From: JAJTYI01 sp964420145
GTDB taxonomy: Bacteria; Patescibacteriota; Dojkabacteria; B142; OLB20
Length of the DNA stretch: 64,000 nt
Reading direction: 5' to 3'
Assembly: GCA_964420145.1 (NCBI GenBank)
Contig: CAYQRB010000002.1
Span: forward strand, 4,255-68,254
Shown here: piece after piece, positions 36,359-44,024 of the stretch
How positions within the stretch are numbered: position 1 is the stretch's first letter
How the letters are laid out: every line of letters starts with the position of its first letter
Made by a program: the position numbers and the translations under genes
Notes under the pieces: generated by a model
What the model was told of the DNA's origin: nothing
Seen by the model: only the letters and a program-made list of their open reading frames with translations
The model's database searches: none

Positions 36359-38310
36359 GATCCGTATACTTTAGAGTTATTGGTTTGTGTAATTTTTTGT
36401 AATTCTGAGATTATAATTTCATTTACAGGTTTAGAGGTCGTATCTATAGTAACTAGAACTGGCTCAACACTAATTGCTTCACAAATCCCAGTTTCTAAAA
36501 CCAGTTTTTTCTCACTAGATATCTCAACCCATTTTTTGTTTTGACATTCGTATAGTTTATAAGTGTCTTCTATTGTATTTATTTCTTGAGACCAGAAAGA
36601 TGGTGCGATATTGATTTCATCTCCTATAGAAAGTTTTGTTAAGAAGGTATTTTGAGAAAATATTTCTTTATTAAGTTTGGTAATAAAACTATTGATATCT
36701 GTTTGATGAAATTGTTTCTGGTCAAAATACTTAGATTCGACTTGAGAGATAGTGTCTGTTAAACCTTCCTGGTTTTTTATAGTTAGGTTAAGTTTAGAAA
36801 CCCCATTTATTTTAGTTGTGTTTAATTTTTCAGAGCCTGTTTTTATGGATAGTTGGCTATTTTGCCTGCAATCCGTAAACTTGGGAAGTAGTTCCTTGTA
36901 GTTATTTGTAATCTGACTTAGTTTGCCAGGATTAGATTTGGCTAAAGATTCTATTATCCTAGAATCGTCAAGTTCTTGTTTTGAGTATTTTTCAATATAT
37001 TCTCTTTCAAATTCTAATAAAATCTCTGGATTTAACTGATCTTTCCCTTTTGAAGCAGTATGGAAATCCTCTACTATCTGGTTTGTACATATTTCGACTG
37101 CAGAGTTAAATTTGGAAAGGCCAGTTCTTAAGAATCGGTCTTTTTCTCTACGAGTTTCTGCTAGTTTGTTATATTGATCCAGTGACGATTTTATATTTTT
37201 TTGTTCTTCATTATACGAGGCTATTAGATTTGCATTTTTTTCGAGTTCAGTATCAATAACATCTAAAACCATAATATTTGCAGTTTTTTCTGCAAAAAGT
37301 TGTGCCAGAGATTGTTTTTTTTCAATCATCCTTAGTGATTTTTCTTGTATGAGGCGAACTTTACTATTACTTGCTTTTAAGAGTTTTAAAAATGTGAATA
37401 ATTGATTTGGATCCTCAAAGCCGTACCAAGAATGCTTTTGATCTAGGCTAAATGCAATTCCTCTTTGAGAATTTGATAATACCTCTTGTACTCCTTTACG
37501 ATCTAATATGTTTTGTTTTGTTAATACCTGATAATCTCTTTTTAATTCAGAGTCTATAAGCTCAAATTCTTGCTGTTCACTTTTCATTCTGGTTGTAAGG
37601 AAGTTTAGTTTCTGGATAATATCCCCAGATTTTTGACCAAGATCGGTGTTTTTTTTGCTGATTGAGGTGATACTATCTTGTAAGTGATTATATCTCAAGC
37701 TTTTTTCGTTAGAGAGATTGACAGATTGATCCATATATTTTCTAGCAATAGTGTAGTGTTCGTTTTGAGTTTTCTGTTCATTAGAAAGCATCTGAATGAT
37801 ATCTGGTTCACAACGCATACCTTTATTTAGAATAGCTTCCAACACAGGATTAGAGTCATTTTGATTAACAAGGTTGGTTAAGGTGTTGACAGATTGCTGG
37901 TATTCGTTTTCTTCCCGACAGCGGGTTAGGTAGGTGTTTATTTCTGTTTCTAGATCTGATGCTATTTTTGTCAAACGATCTACTTTTTTAAATTTTGCTA
38001 ATAATTTAGAGATGCTAGTATCCCCAGTTTGCTGATAGTATGAGCTGGATAGAGATCTGCAAATATCGTGCAAACCAGATATTTGAGATTCAAGTATTTC
38101 CAGATCATTTCTTGTAGGCTTGTCTATTTCGAGCACATTTTTATCTTCTATTGTTGTGTTCTTAGAGTATTGTGATTTTAGTTCTAAAAAAAGAGAATTA
38201 TATTTGGGAGGCTCTATTTCGTCTAGAGTGAGAGCATGAACTTTAGATTCCGATACTATCGGACTAATCAACAAGTATGAAAATAACAATATAACAAATA
38301 ACCTATACAT
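36343..38310 (-). CDS. Large exported coiled-coil protein with eight cysteines
   Basis: 655 residues. A signal peptide or anchor (about residues 1-20) ends near the VHA before LTLDEIEPPKY. The rest is almost entirely helical and strongly charged, with heptad-like stretches suggesting long coiled coils, and a C-terminal beta-like segment. Eight cysteines are spread through the mature part: three in the first third, then one in AVEICTNQ and one in TDCRQN, and three in the last 60 residues. No known domain is recognised. The upstream gene is a membrane thioredoxin, which could set disulfides in this protein. Confidence 0.65.
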   Translation of the reverse strand: MYRLFVILLFSYLLISPIVSESKVHALTLDEIEPPKYNSLFLELKSQYSKNTTIEDKNVLEIDKPTRNDLEILESQISGLHDICRSLSSSYYQQTGDTSISKLLAKFKKVDRLTKIASDLETEINTYLTRCREENEYQQSVNTLTNLVNQNDSNPVLEAILNKGMRCEPDIIQMLSNEQKTQNEHYTIARKYMDQSVNLSNEKSLRYNHLQDSITSISKKNTDLGQKSGDIIQKLNFLTTRMKSEQQEFELIDSELKRDYQVLTKQNILDRKGVQEVLSNSQRGIAFSLDQKHSWYGFEDPNQLFTFLKLLKASNSKVRLIQEKSLRMIEKKQSLAQLFAEKTANIMVLDVIDTELEKNANLIASYNEEQKNIKSSLDQYNKLAETRREKDRFLRTGLSKFNSAVEICTNQIVEDFHTASKGKDQLNPEILLEFEREYIEKYSKQELDDSRIIESLAKSNPGKLSQITNNYKELLPKFTDCRQNSQLSIKTGSEKLNTTKINGVSKLNLTIKNQEGLTDTISQVESKYFDQKQFHQTDINSFITKLNKEIFSQNTFLTKLSIGDEINIAPSFWSQEINTIEDTYKLYECQNKKWVEISSEKKLVLETGICEAISVEPVLVTIDTTSKPVNEIIISELQKITQTNNSKVYGSCQQN

Positions 38311-38341
38311 ATAAGGCAGATTGAAACAACATAGTATAAAA

Positions 38342-38932
38342 TTACTTTGACTTTATGTAAAGCGGGCTCTCTTTTATAAGTGCATCGAGAGTTAATGAGC
38401 CAATCCATCTTTTTAGCTCATTGCCTTGATTATCAATCAGAACAACAGTATGGGGAGTATCGACTTGATATTTATCTTTAGTTTGTGTGTCGGACTCATA
38501 GTTTACTTTTAGTATGAGTATTTCATCGGGAATAGTAGAAATATTGTTTAGGATATCAATATCGAGCTGTTTACAGCTTACACACCAATCTGCCATAAAT
38601 AGTAATAGCACCTGATGATTTTCTGCTAGAGAGATATTCTCTTGTGAGTAATCTAGATATTTTTTATTTATCTCCCCATTCTTAACAAAGGTTGTAGGGA
38701 TGGCGGTAATATCTTCTGATATTGTTTGCTCTCTAGACTTTTTCTGATTTATGAAACTGTAGGTTAAAACCCCAATAATCAATATTACTATTATACCTGC
38801 AAAAATCATAATAGATTTTGACACTGCTGGTTGAGTGGTAGAGTTTTGCTTTTTTTGTGTATTTAATTGGGTATTTCCGTTTGACAAATTTTGTGTCTGT
38901 GTGGCGGTATTTATATCTTGTTGTTCGTTCAT
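38342..38932 (-). CDS. Membrane-anchored thioredoxin-fold protein
   Basis: 196 residues: an Asn/Gln/Thr-rich cytoplasmic start, one membrane span (about residues 42-64) and a thioredoxin-fold domain outside. The active site is MADWCVSCKQLD, a C-x2-C of DsbD-gamma/TlpA type. The conserved cis-Pro region is DTPHTVVLID, and GNELKRWIGSL follows. It probably reduces or isomerises disulfides on the outer face. It is the first gene of the cluster that ends with the ABC exporter. Confidence 0.85.
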   Translation of the reverse strand: MNEQQDINTATQTQNLSNGNTQLNTQKKQNSTTQPAVSKSIMIFAGIIVILIIGVLTYSFINQKKSREQTISEDITAIPTTFVKNGEINKKYLDYSQENISLAENHQVLLLFMADWCVSCKQLDIDILNNISTIPDEILILKVNYESDTQTKDKYQVDTPHTVVLIDNQGNELKRWIGSLTLDALIKESPLYIKSK

Positions 38933-38993
38933 AATATTATTATAATAGCTTACATATATATTATTAACTATTTTTAATCATTAGTAAAAGTAT

Positions 38994-39473
38994 ATGAGTA
39001 GGGTTTTGATTTTGTATGCCACAATGTCAGGGAACACCGAAAAAGTAGCCTTACATATATCGCAAGAAATACCTAAAGTTTTGCCTGATAATGAAGTCGT
39101 CCTTATGGATATGATGGAAGCTACAGAGGATATATTTTTGGGATTTGACCTAATAGTTATAGGCTCCTCCACTTGGACGGATGGAGAGTTTAACCCTATA
39201 GCAGAGGAGTTTTTAGGTAGATTGAGCGAATCACAAATAGATTTTGCAATGAAGAAATTTGCAGTATTTGGACTTGGCGAATCGTATTATCCACGATTTT
39301 GTACTATTGTAGAAAAGACAACAGATTTAGTTAAGTCTAAAAATGGTGATGTGATTGGTGAGCAACTCAAACTAGATGGATATGTGGACGAAAATATGCT
39401 CGAGAGCATAACAGTATGGATTACCAATATAATACATATATTTCAAGGTACTGCAGACTTGCCAAGCAGTTAA
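38994..39473 (+). CDS. Flavodoxin
   Basis: 159-residue FMN-binding electron carrier. The phosphate-binding loop is YATMSGNTEKVA. The second flavin loop is VIGSSTWTDGEFNP, with a Trp positioned to stack on the isoalloxazine ring, and the third is FGLGESYYPRFC. It diverges from the thioredoxin gene by about 60 bases. A donor or acceptor partner is not evident in the window. It could support radical-SAM or reductive enzymes elsewhere. Confidence 0.9.
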   Translation: MSRVLILYATMSGNTEKVALHISQEIPKVLPDNEVVLMDMMEATEDIFLGFDLIVIGSSTWTDGEFNPIAEEFLGRLSESQIDFAMKKFAVFGLGESYYPRFCTIVEKTTDLVKSKNGDVIGEQLKLDGYVDENMLESITVWITNIIHIFQGTADLPSS

Positions 39474-39484
39474 AGTATTTTTGG

Positions 39485-40039
39485 TTAGTATTTTTCTATA
39501 AAAATCAAAACAGTAGCAGGTTTTTTGTTTATATCTTCTGACTTTGTTATTTGTAGAATTAATTTTCTTCCATCTTTTTTTGCTTCCAGGGAAAGAGAGT
39601 CGCTTTTAGGATTAAGATCTGGAGTCTCTGTTGTAAACTCCCACCCTAGTATTTTAATATCTTGTATTAGTGCAAATGTTAAATAGCTATACGCTTCTTG
39701 TACTACGATTTGTGTTTGGAAACTAGATGGATTATCAGAAAAACAATTTGATTGAATTGAAATTGTATTATCTAGCACAGGTAGGTCGCTGGGCCAATTT
39801 AGTGGTAGCTCTTCGGGAGAGTTTAGTGAGCAAACTTTGGATTTTCTCTCAACCTCAATCTCCGGAAGAGGAATTTCGATTTCTGTTTTTGTGGTATCGT
39901 TTGTAGAACTACTACGAGATTCTATATTACCTTTTTGGTGTTGGACAAAAATAGTAATTACTATAATAACAAAGAGTAGGAAGAGTATGATAGGAAATAG
40001 TTGCTTGATTAAGTTATCTTTCTTTGTCTTTTTTTGCAT
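39485..40039 (-). CDS. Hypothetical membrane-anchored protein
   Basis: 184 residues with one N-terminal membrane span (about residues 11-28), a Ser/Thr/Glu linker and a compact mixed alpha/beta domain outside (from VCSLNSPEELPLNWPSDLP). No family is recognised. Its start lies 31 bases inside the end of the AlkD-like gene, so the two are likely co-transcribed, although the gene products look unrelated. Confidence 0.6.
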   Translation of the reverse strand: MQKKTKKDNLIKQLFPIILFLLFVIIVITIFVQHQKGNIESRSSSTNDTTKTEIEIPLPEIEVERKSKVCSLNSPEELPLNWPSDLPVLDNTISIQSNCFSDNPSSFQTQIVVQEAYSYLTFALIQDIKILGWEFTTETPDLNPKSDSLSLEAKKDGRKLILQITKSEDINKKPATVLIFIEKY

Positions 40040-40737
40040 TGTAAGTATTTTTGTCTTGTGGGTTCAGGAAATCTTTCAATTGTATATCGTAACATGGTTC
40101 TAGGCATATCTATACAGTTTTTATCCAAAAACTTGGTAAGTACAGCCATATCTCTTTTTCCTATCTCTCTAAGCATCCAGCCAGAAGCTTTATGCATTAG
40201 GTCGTGTTTATGTGTTAGAAATATTTCTGCAAGTTTAATTGTATCTGTAAATTGATGGTGTTTGATATAGTGAAATGTGGCAATAATTGAAATTCTTTGA
40301 TGCCAAAGTTTTTGAGTATGAGCTAGTTTATATAGTAGTTTACGATCTTTATCCATTAAAAATTCTCCTAGAATCTCGGCAGAAACATCTACCAAATCCC
40401 AGTTGTTTACCTGATCCAAATATTTTAAATAAAAGTCTATTAGTTGTTTTCTTTCGTGTTCTATTTTTGTTTTTTGAAATTTATTAACTAAGATAATAAG
40501 TGAAGCAAGCCTATATTCGTGAACTTCGTCCATCACTACTTTTTGTAGCTCAGATAAAGAGATGTTTTGAAAATTTTTGGTAACAGCTCTTATCTTTGGT
40601 ACTGTAATACCTATAAATTTATCACCTTCGGCGTATTCCCCCTTTTGGGTTTTAAAAAATCTTTGAGAAAAAACCGCTTTTTGTGGATCTGCAAGTGATG
40701 ATAGTTTTTGGATAAGGTTAGTAGCCGTTTGATCCAT
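40009..40737 (-). CDS. DNA alkylation repair protein (AlkD-like HEAT-repeat glycosylase)
   Basis: 242 residues, all helical, in the ALK/HEAT-like arrangement of AlkC/AlkD DNA glycosylases. It has FKTQKGEYAEGDKFIG near the N terminus, then NNWDLVDVSAEILGE-type helices (here NNWDLVDV), WHQRISIIATF and HKASGWMLREIGKRD. The conserved Trp and Asp residues that line the AlkD DNA-binding groove are visible. It removes bulky or positively charged alkylated bases. It lies next to tRNA-Gly(CCC). Confidence 0.88.
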   Translation of the reverse strand: MDQTATNLIQKLSSLADPQKAVFSQRFFKTQKGEYAEGDKFIGITVPKIRAVTKNFQNISLSELQKVVMDEVHEYRLASLIILVNKFQKTKIEHERKQLIDFYLKYLDQVNNWDLVDVSAEILGEFLMDKDRKLLYKLAHTQKLWHQRISIIATFHYIKHHQFTDTIKLAEIFLTHKHDLMHKASGWMLREIGKRDMAVLTKFLDKNCIDMPRTMLRYTIERFPEPTRQKYLQCKKRQRKIT

Positions 40738-40778
40738 TATAATTTATTCAAATCTTGGTCAAGATAATTTGTCTGATT

Positions 40779-40852
40779 TGGAGCAGGATACGAGAATCGA
40801 ACTCGCGACTCATCCTTGGGAAGGATGCGTATTACCTCTATACTAATCCTGC
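40779..40852 (-). tRNA. tRNA-Gly (anticodon CCC)
   Basis: Cloverleaf reads on the minus strand: acceptor GCAGGAT/ATCCTGC, D-stem GTAT/ATAC, anticodon stem CATCC/GGATG around loop TTCCCAA, a 4-base variable loop, a T-stem with one G-T pair and loop TTCGATT. The discriminator base is T and CCA is encoded (complement of 40779-40781). Confidence 0.93.
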
Positions 40853-40868
40853 ATAGAAGGTATTATAC

Positions 40869-41684
40869 TTAAATTTGCTTAGGTATTGAAATATTAAAAT
40901 ACTCACAAAAATCTAGGTATGAAATAGTTCGGTCTTGATCTTCCAGATAGTTTTTTAGTTTAAGATGACTATCTTGTTGATAAGGGAAACATTCCTTTGC
41001 TGTTGTTGTATTAAACTGAAAATTTAGTAAGGTGGTTCGTTGAGTTTCCAAGAATGACCTAAAATTGGTTTGAGTAGATGTATATCCTAGTTCCTGAGCT
41101 AACTTAACAGTATTTATAAAAAACTCACTACTTCCTAGACTAGCCACATCTGCGTCTTGAATATATTGAGTCATGAGTTGTTGTCTGTTTTTGTCCCTCT
41201 CATCCCACGGAGATCCTATTGGTCGATAAATCCCCTGATTTGTAATTTGTGTATGAGTAGAGAGGATTAACCATTGTATTAAATTCCCATCTGCAGGGGT
41301 CAGCCCTTGAGAGGTTAGTTGGTTGACTGCTAATCTACCGCTCTCTGCCTCGTTGTTAATGAGATTACTAGGATTTTCTAATACTGTATCATGATAGCAG
41401 GCTCCCATTATAACCAAAGCAAGTTCATCATCTGTGAGTTTTTCTTCTCCTATTGCATTTAAATTCATATAGATGATGTTGGTAACAACAGTTAGGGTAT
41501 GCTCTAAATTATGATAAGGTTTTTCGGGTTTCCTTGTAATAATTTCAGCACTATCTTGTAGAGCAAAACCAACTAGATGGTTTTGATTTATAAGGTTTTC
41601 AAGTGCTTCTTGGATATTAACTCCTATTCCCTCAGGGTAAATACCAAAGATATTTTTGGGTTGTTCAAATACATTTTCTGACAT
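40869..41684 (-). CDS. HD-domain protein (predicted metal-dependent phosphohydrolase)
   Basis: 271 residues from the ATG at 41684. The HD-superfamily metal site is visible as YHNLEHTLTV, then GACYHDTVLENP (the His-Asp doublet), LILSTHTQ and YIQDADVASLG with the last Asp. This arrangement is shared with small HD proteins that hydrolyse nucleotides or signalling phosphoesters. The substrate cannot be told. It stands alone between two tRNA-Gly genes. Confidence 0.78.
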   Translation of the reverse strand: MSENVFEQPKNIFGIYPEGIGVNIQEALENLINQNHLVGFALQDSAEIITRKPEKPYHNLEHTLTVVTNIIYMNLNAIGEEKLTDDELALVIMGACYHDTVLENPSNLINNEAESGRLAVNQLTSQGLTPADGNLIQWLILSTHTQITNQGIYRPIGSPWDERDKNRQQLMTQYIQDADVASLGSSEFFINTVKLAQELGYTSTQTNFRSFLETQRTTLLNFQFNTTTAKECFPYQQDSHLKLKNYLEDQDRTISYLDFCEYFNISIPKQI

Positions 41685-41897
41685 AGTGTATTTTAGCAAA
41701 AACAAGTGGATTTGATAAGATCAGTTGCAGGTTAATAAATGGAGAAAAGTGATTAGGTTTAACTATTCGGAAATAGCAAGATCTTGAGTGAGTTTTTATT
41801 TGGGATTAGGATTTAATTTTACAACAGTGAGGAAGATATAGATATTCAAGCCTTTTTAACTAAATGTGTACAGACATATAATGAAATCTGTATAGTT
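41685..41897. other. Intergenic region without a recognisable gene
   Basis: About 210 bases of AT-rich sequence between the HD gene and tRNA-Gly(GCC). I see no open frame, repeat or clear hairpin. It probably holds the promoter of the HD gene. Confidence 0.5.
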
Positions 41898-41973
41898 TGG
41901 AGCGGCGAACCGGGGTCGAACCGGCGACCTTCTCGTTGGCAACGAGACGTTCTACCAACTGAACTACCGCCGC
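41898..41973 (-). tRNA. tRNA-Gly (anticodon GCC)
   Basis: Complete cloverleaf on the minus strand: acceptor GCGGCGG/TCGCCGC, D-stem GTTC/GAAC, anticodon stem TCTCG/CGAGA around loop TTGCCAA, T-stem GCCGG/CCGGT with loop TTCGACC. The discriminator base is T and CCA is encoded. Together with the CCC isoacceptor it reads GGC, GGT and GGG. Confidence 0.96.
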
Positions 41974-42012
41974 TTAGGTATGAATTATTATAGAAAGAAC
42001 ATTGAAATTTTA

Positions 42013-42291
42013 CTAGATTTGTTGATTATATACAATCGATTGATATTTTTCATACCCAATACGATAGTTTTTTATGCCAGTTTTGATCTTAAAGAATATT
42101 TCTTTTCCTAGTAGATTTCTTGTAAGATTTATCCCTGTATCCCCTATTGCCGTCCATGTACCTATAAGGTTTATATAGGTAGAAGAAATCACTATTCTTA
42201 CAATACAAGTTCCTTTTAACTTACTACATTTAAAATAGCTTGCATAATCATTAAAACTTATAAAGAGATTTGTATAATTTAGGTATAACAA
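42013..42291 (-). CDS. Possible small ORF between the ALDH-like gene and tRNA-Gly
   Basis: A 92-codon open frame ending TAG followed directly by TAA. Its first usable codon is TTG, and a GTG lies 33 codons further in. The C-terminal half looks protein-like: LIGTWTAIGDTGIN, then basic residues (IKNYRIGYEKY). I recognise no family and no ribosome binding site. Without it, 41974-42326 would be 353 bases of non-coding DNA. It could also be decayed coding sequence. Confidence 0.3.
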   Translation of the reverse strand: MLYLNYTNLFISFNDYASYFKCSKLKGTCIVRIVISSTYINLIGTWTAIGDTGINLTRNLLGKEIFFKIKTGIKNYRIGYEKYQSIVYNQQI

Positions 42292-42326
42292 AGATAGTCT
42301 ATACGATTGGGTTGTTGTGCAGAAGT

Positions 42327-43784
42327 CTATTTAATCAAATACTCATAAATATCTCTTTGTGGTAGCGTGGCTCCAGCTATTTCTTTGCCATAGATAATAA
42401 CCTTAGAAGCGTTAAGACCTAATCCTCCATACGGAAGAAACCCCCTTTCGGTTTTATGAAGATCTGTGTTATAGATAATACTTTCGTGTGTATGTAGACC
42501 CTTAGTAACTAAAGTTTTTATATATTCTGATTCTCCGAAAACTGTTACATACATAGCATTGGGTCTATATTGTGGGTTTTCAAAATATGTTGATAAGTCC
42601 GTATCGTCTTTGTATGGTTGGATCATAATAATTGGGGCAAAGTATTCTTTAAGAGCAGGGCCCAAAGATAGTGGTTTTATGAATACTGTCGGGTAAATCA
42701 TATTCTTGCGAATATTAATATCTCCTCCGTAGATACAAAACTCTTTGTCTTTGTCTAAGATAGTAAGGGTTGGTAGTAATGCATCGGGATTACTATTTGG
42801 GCCGACAATTGTTTTCTTATCTTTATACTCTCCAACCAAAGGTTCAATTTCTTTTAGTTTTTTTAATAGTGCTGTTTTATATTTAGGCAAAACAGATTCT
42901 TGGACAAGGATAGAATTAGGGGCTGCACAATCTTGTCCTTGATTTTGGAGAGTTACTCTTAGTGTACTCTCAACAGCATTTTGTATATTAGCTGTGTTGG
43001 TAACAACAATAGGGTTATGACCAGCTCCGTTCAATATAAATAATTTTGGCTTGTATTGTTGATAAACCCTTTTTCCATTTATAGGATTCCCAGTAAAGAT
43101 AACAACATCAACGGCTGGTTGAGTTAATTTGTAGTATGAAGGTCGATCTCCCATAAAAACATTTAAATTTGGGAAAAACTTATCTAATTTCAATACCTCT
43201 TTTAACTTTGAAAAATGTACTTGGACGATCTCCGGGGGTCTAACATATGTACTTTCCGACATAAATGATGGGACGATACCAAAGCAAACCAGTGCATATA
43301 GTGGTTGGTTCAGTGGTAGAAATGTTACTATTTTATTTACTTTTTTCTTAAAATATTCCTTGTTTTGATCTAAATTATTTAAATGATCAATAGATCTATC
43401 TATTTCATCCAGAATGACATTATATGTTTCAAAATTTTCTAAAGCTTTGACAATTTCTTTCTTATTAACTTTAAGATGTTTTGCAAATGTTTGTGCTGTA
43501 AGAAATACTTTGTTGAAATTAATTGGTAGTTGGGATCCTTGATCTAATTGATTTACTCTAAAGTCCACAGATACTTCTTGTCTAATCAAATCTGCGAATT
43601 TAGGTATTTCGGATCTTTCGATATGCTTAACGACTAAAGTTTCGAACTCATCTTCATATACTAGATTTGATATCCTTTTTCCTAAGTAGTTTTGAATATT
43701 ATCTTTTGTAGAATCTTGAAGACCAGAAAAATTAATGATATATAAATTTCTGCCACGATATACAAGTTTACCCGGAGTGATCAT
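42327..43784 (-). CDS. Aldehyde dehydrogenase superfamily protein with altered active site
   Basis: 485 residues with the ALDH fold order: a cofactor region (FLPLNQPLYALVCFGIVPSF), VDVVIFTGNPINGK, FILNGAGHNPIVVT and NQGQDCAAPNSILVQ. The last corresponds to the GQxC motif and keeps the catalytic cysteine. The ELGGKxP motif that normally carries the general-base glutamate reads ILNGAGHNP, so the Glu is replaced by Asn. That is seen in acyl-reductase-like or non-hydrolytic members. The N-terminal 80 residues are not typical. It ends in TAG; in-frame TAA comes 15 codons later. Substrate unknown. Confidence 0.7.
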   Translation of the reverse strand: MITPGKLVYRGRNLYIINFSGLQDSTKDNIQNYLGKRISNLVYEDEFETLVVKHIERSEIPKFADLIRQEVSVDFRVNQLDQGSQLPINFNKVFLTAQTFAKHLKVNKKEIVKALENFETYNVILDEIDRSIDHLNNLDQNKEYFKKKVNKIVTFLPLNQPLYALVCFGIVPSFMSESTYVRPPEIVQVHFSKLKEVLKLDKFFPNLNVFMGDRPSYYKLTQPAVDVVIFTGNPINGKRVYQQYKPKLFILNGAGHNPIVVTNTANIQNAVESTLRVTLQNQGQDCAAPNSILVQESVLPKYKTALLKKLKEIEPLVGEYKDKKTIVGPNSNPDALLPTLTILDKDKEFCIYGGDINIRKNMIYPTVFIKPLSLGPALKEYFAPIIMIQPYKDDTDLSTYFENPQYRPNAMYVTVFGESEYIKTLVTKGLHTHESIIYNTDLHKTERGFLPYGGLGLNASKVIIYGKEIAGATLPQRDIYEYLIK

Positions 43785-43809
43785 TTGAATTATAACTGAA
43801 GATATAAAA

Positions 43810-43888
43810 TGGTGGGCCCTCTAGGACTCGAACCTAGATACATCAGATAAAGAATCTGTTACTTTCCCTATTTTTAAGCTAAAGACCC
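43810..43888 (-). tRNA. tRNA-Lys (anticodon CTT) with unusual position 37 and D-loop
   Basis: The acceptor GGGTCTT/AGGGCCC with A73 and encoded CCA, and the opening GGGTCTTTAGCT, are typical of bacterial tRNA-Lys. The D-stem GCTT/AAGT encloses an 11-base loop. The anticodon loop is TTCTTTA, giving anticodon CTT but T rather than A at position 37. The anticodon stem has an A-A mismatch at 27-43. The T-arm is CTAGG TTCGAGT CCTAG. It diverges from lysS, 136 bases away. Confidence 0.85.
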
Positions 43889-43910
43889 ACTTAATTCTGA
43901 AGGTAAGGGT

Positions 43911-43940
43911 ATGCTACGATATAATCTATTGTTTAGTCAA
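43911..43940 (-). promoter_or_regulatory. Possible promoter of tRNA-Lys
   Basis: On the minus strand TTGACT (complement of 43935-43940) and TAGCAT (complement of 43911-43916) are 18 bases apart, ending 22 bases before the tRNA. The -35 box is the best match to consensus that I noticed in the window. A TATAAT on the plus strand at 43920-43925 could serve lysS. Confidence 0.4.
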
Positions 43941-44024
43941 GAGTAAAATTATATTTTAATCGTTGGTTGTGGTTGTTATTTATCGCAATCTACATTAAAA
44001 TTAACCATCTTTCAAAAACTCACT

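Noticed and set aside
43920..43925. TATAAT as the lysS promoter
   Set aside because: The region 17 bases upstream has only a weak -35 match and the box is about 100 bases from the ATG; kept only as a remark under the tRNA-Lys promoter.
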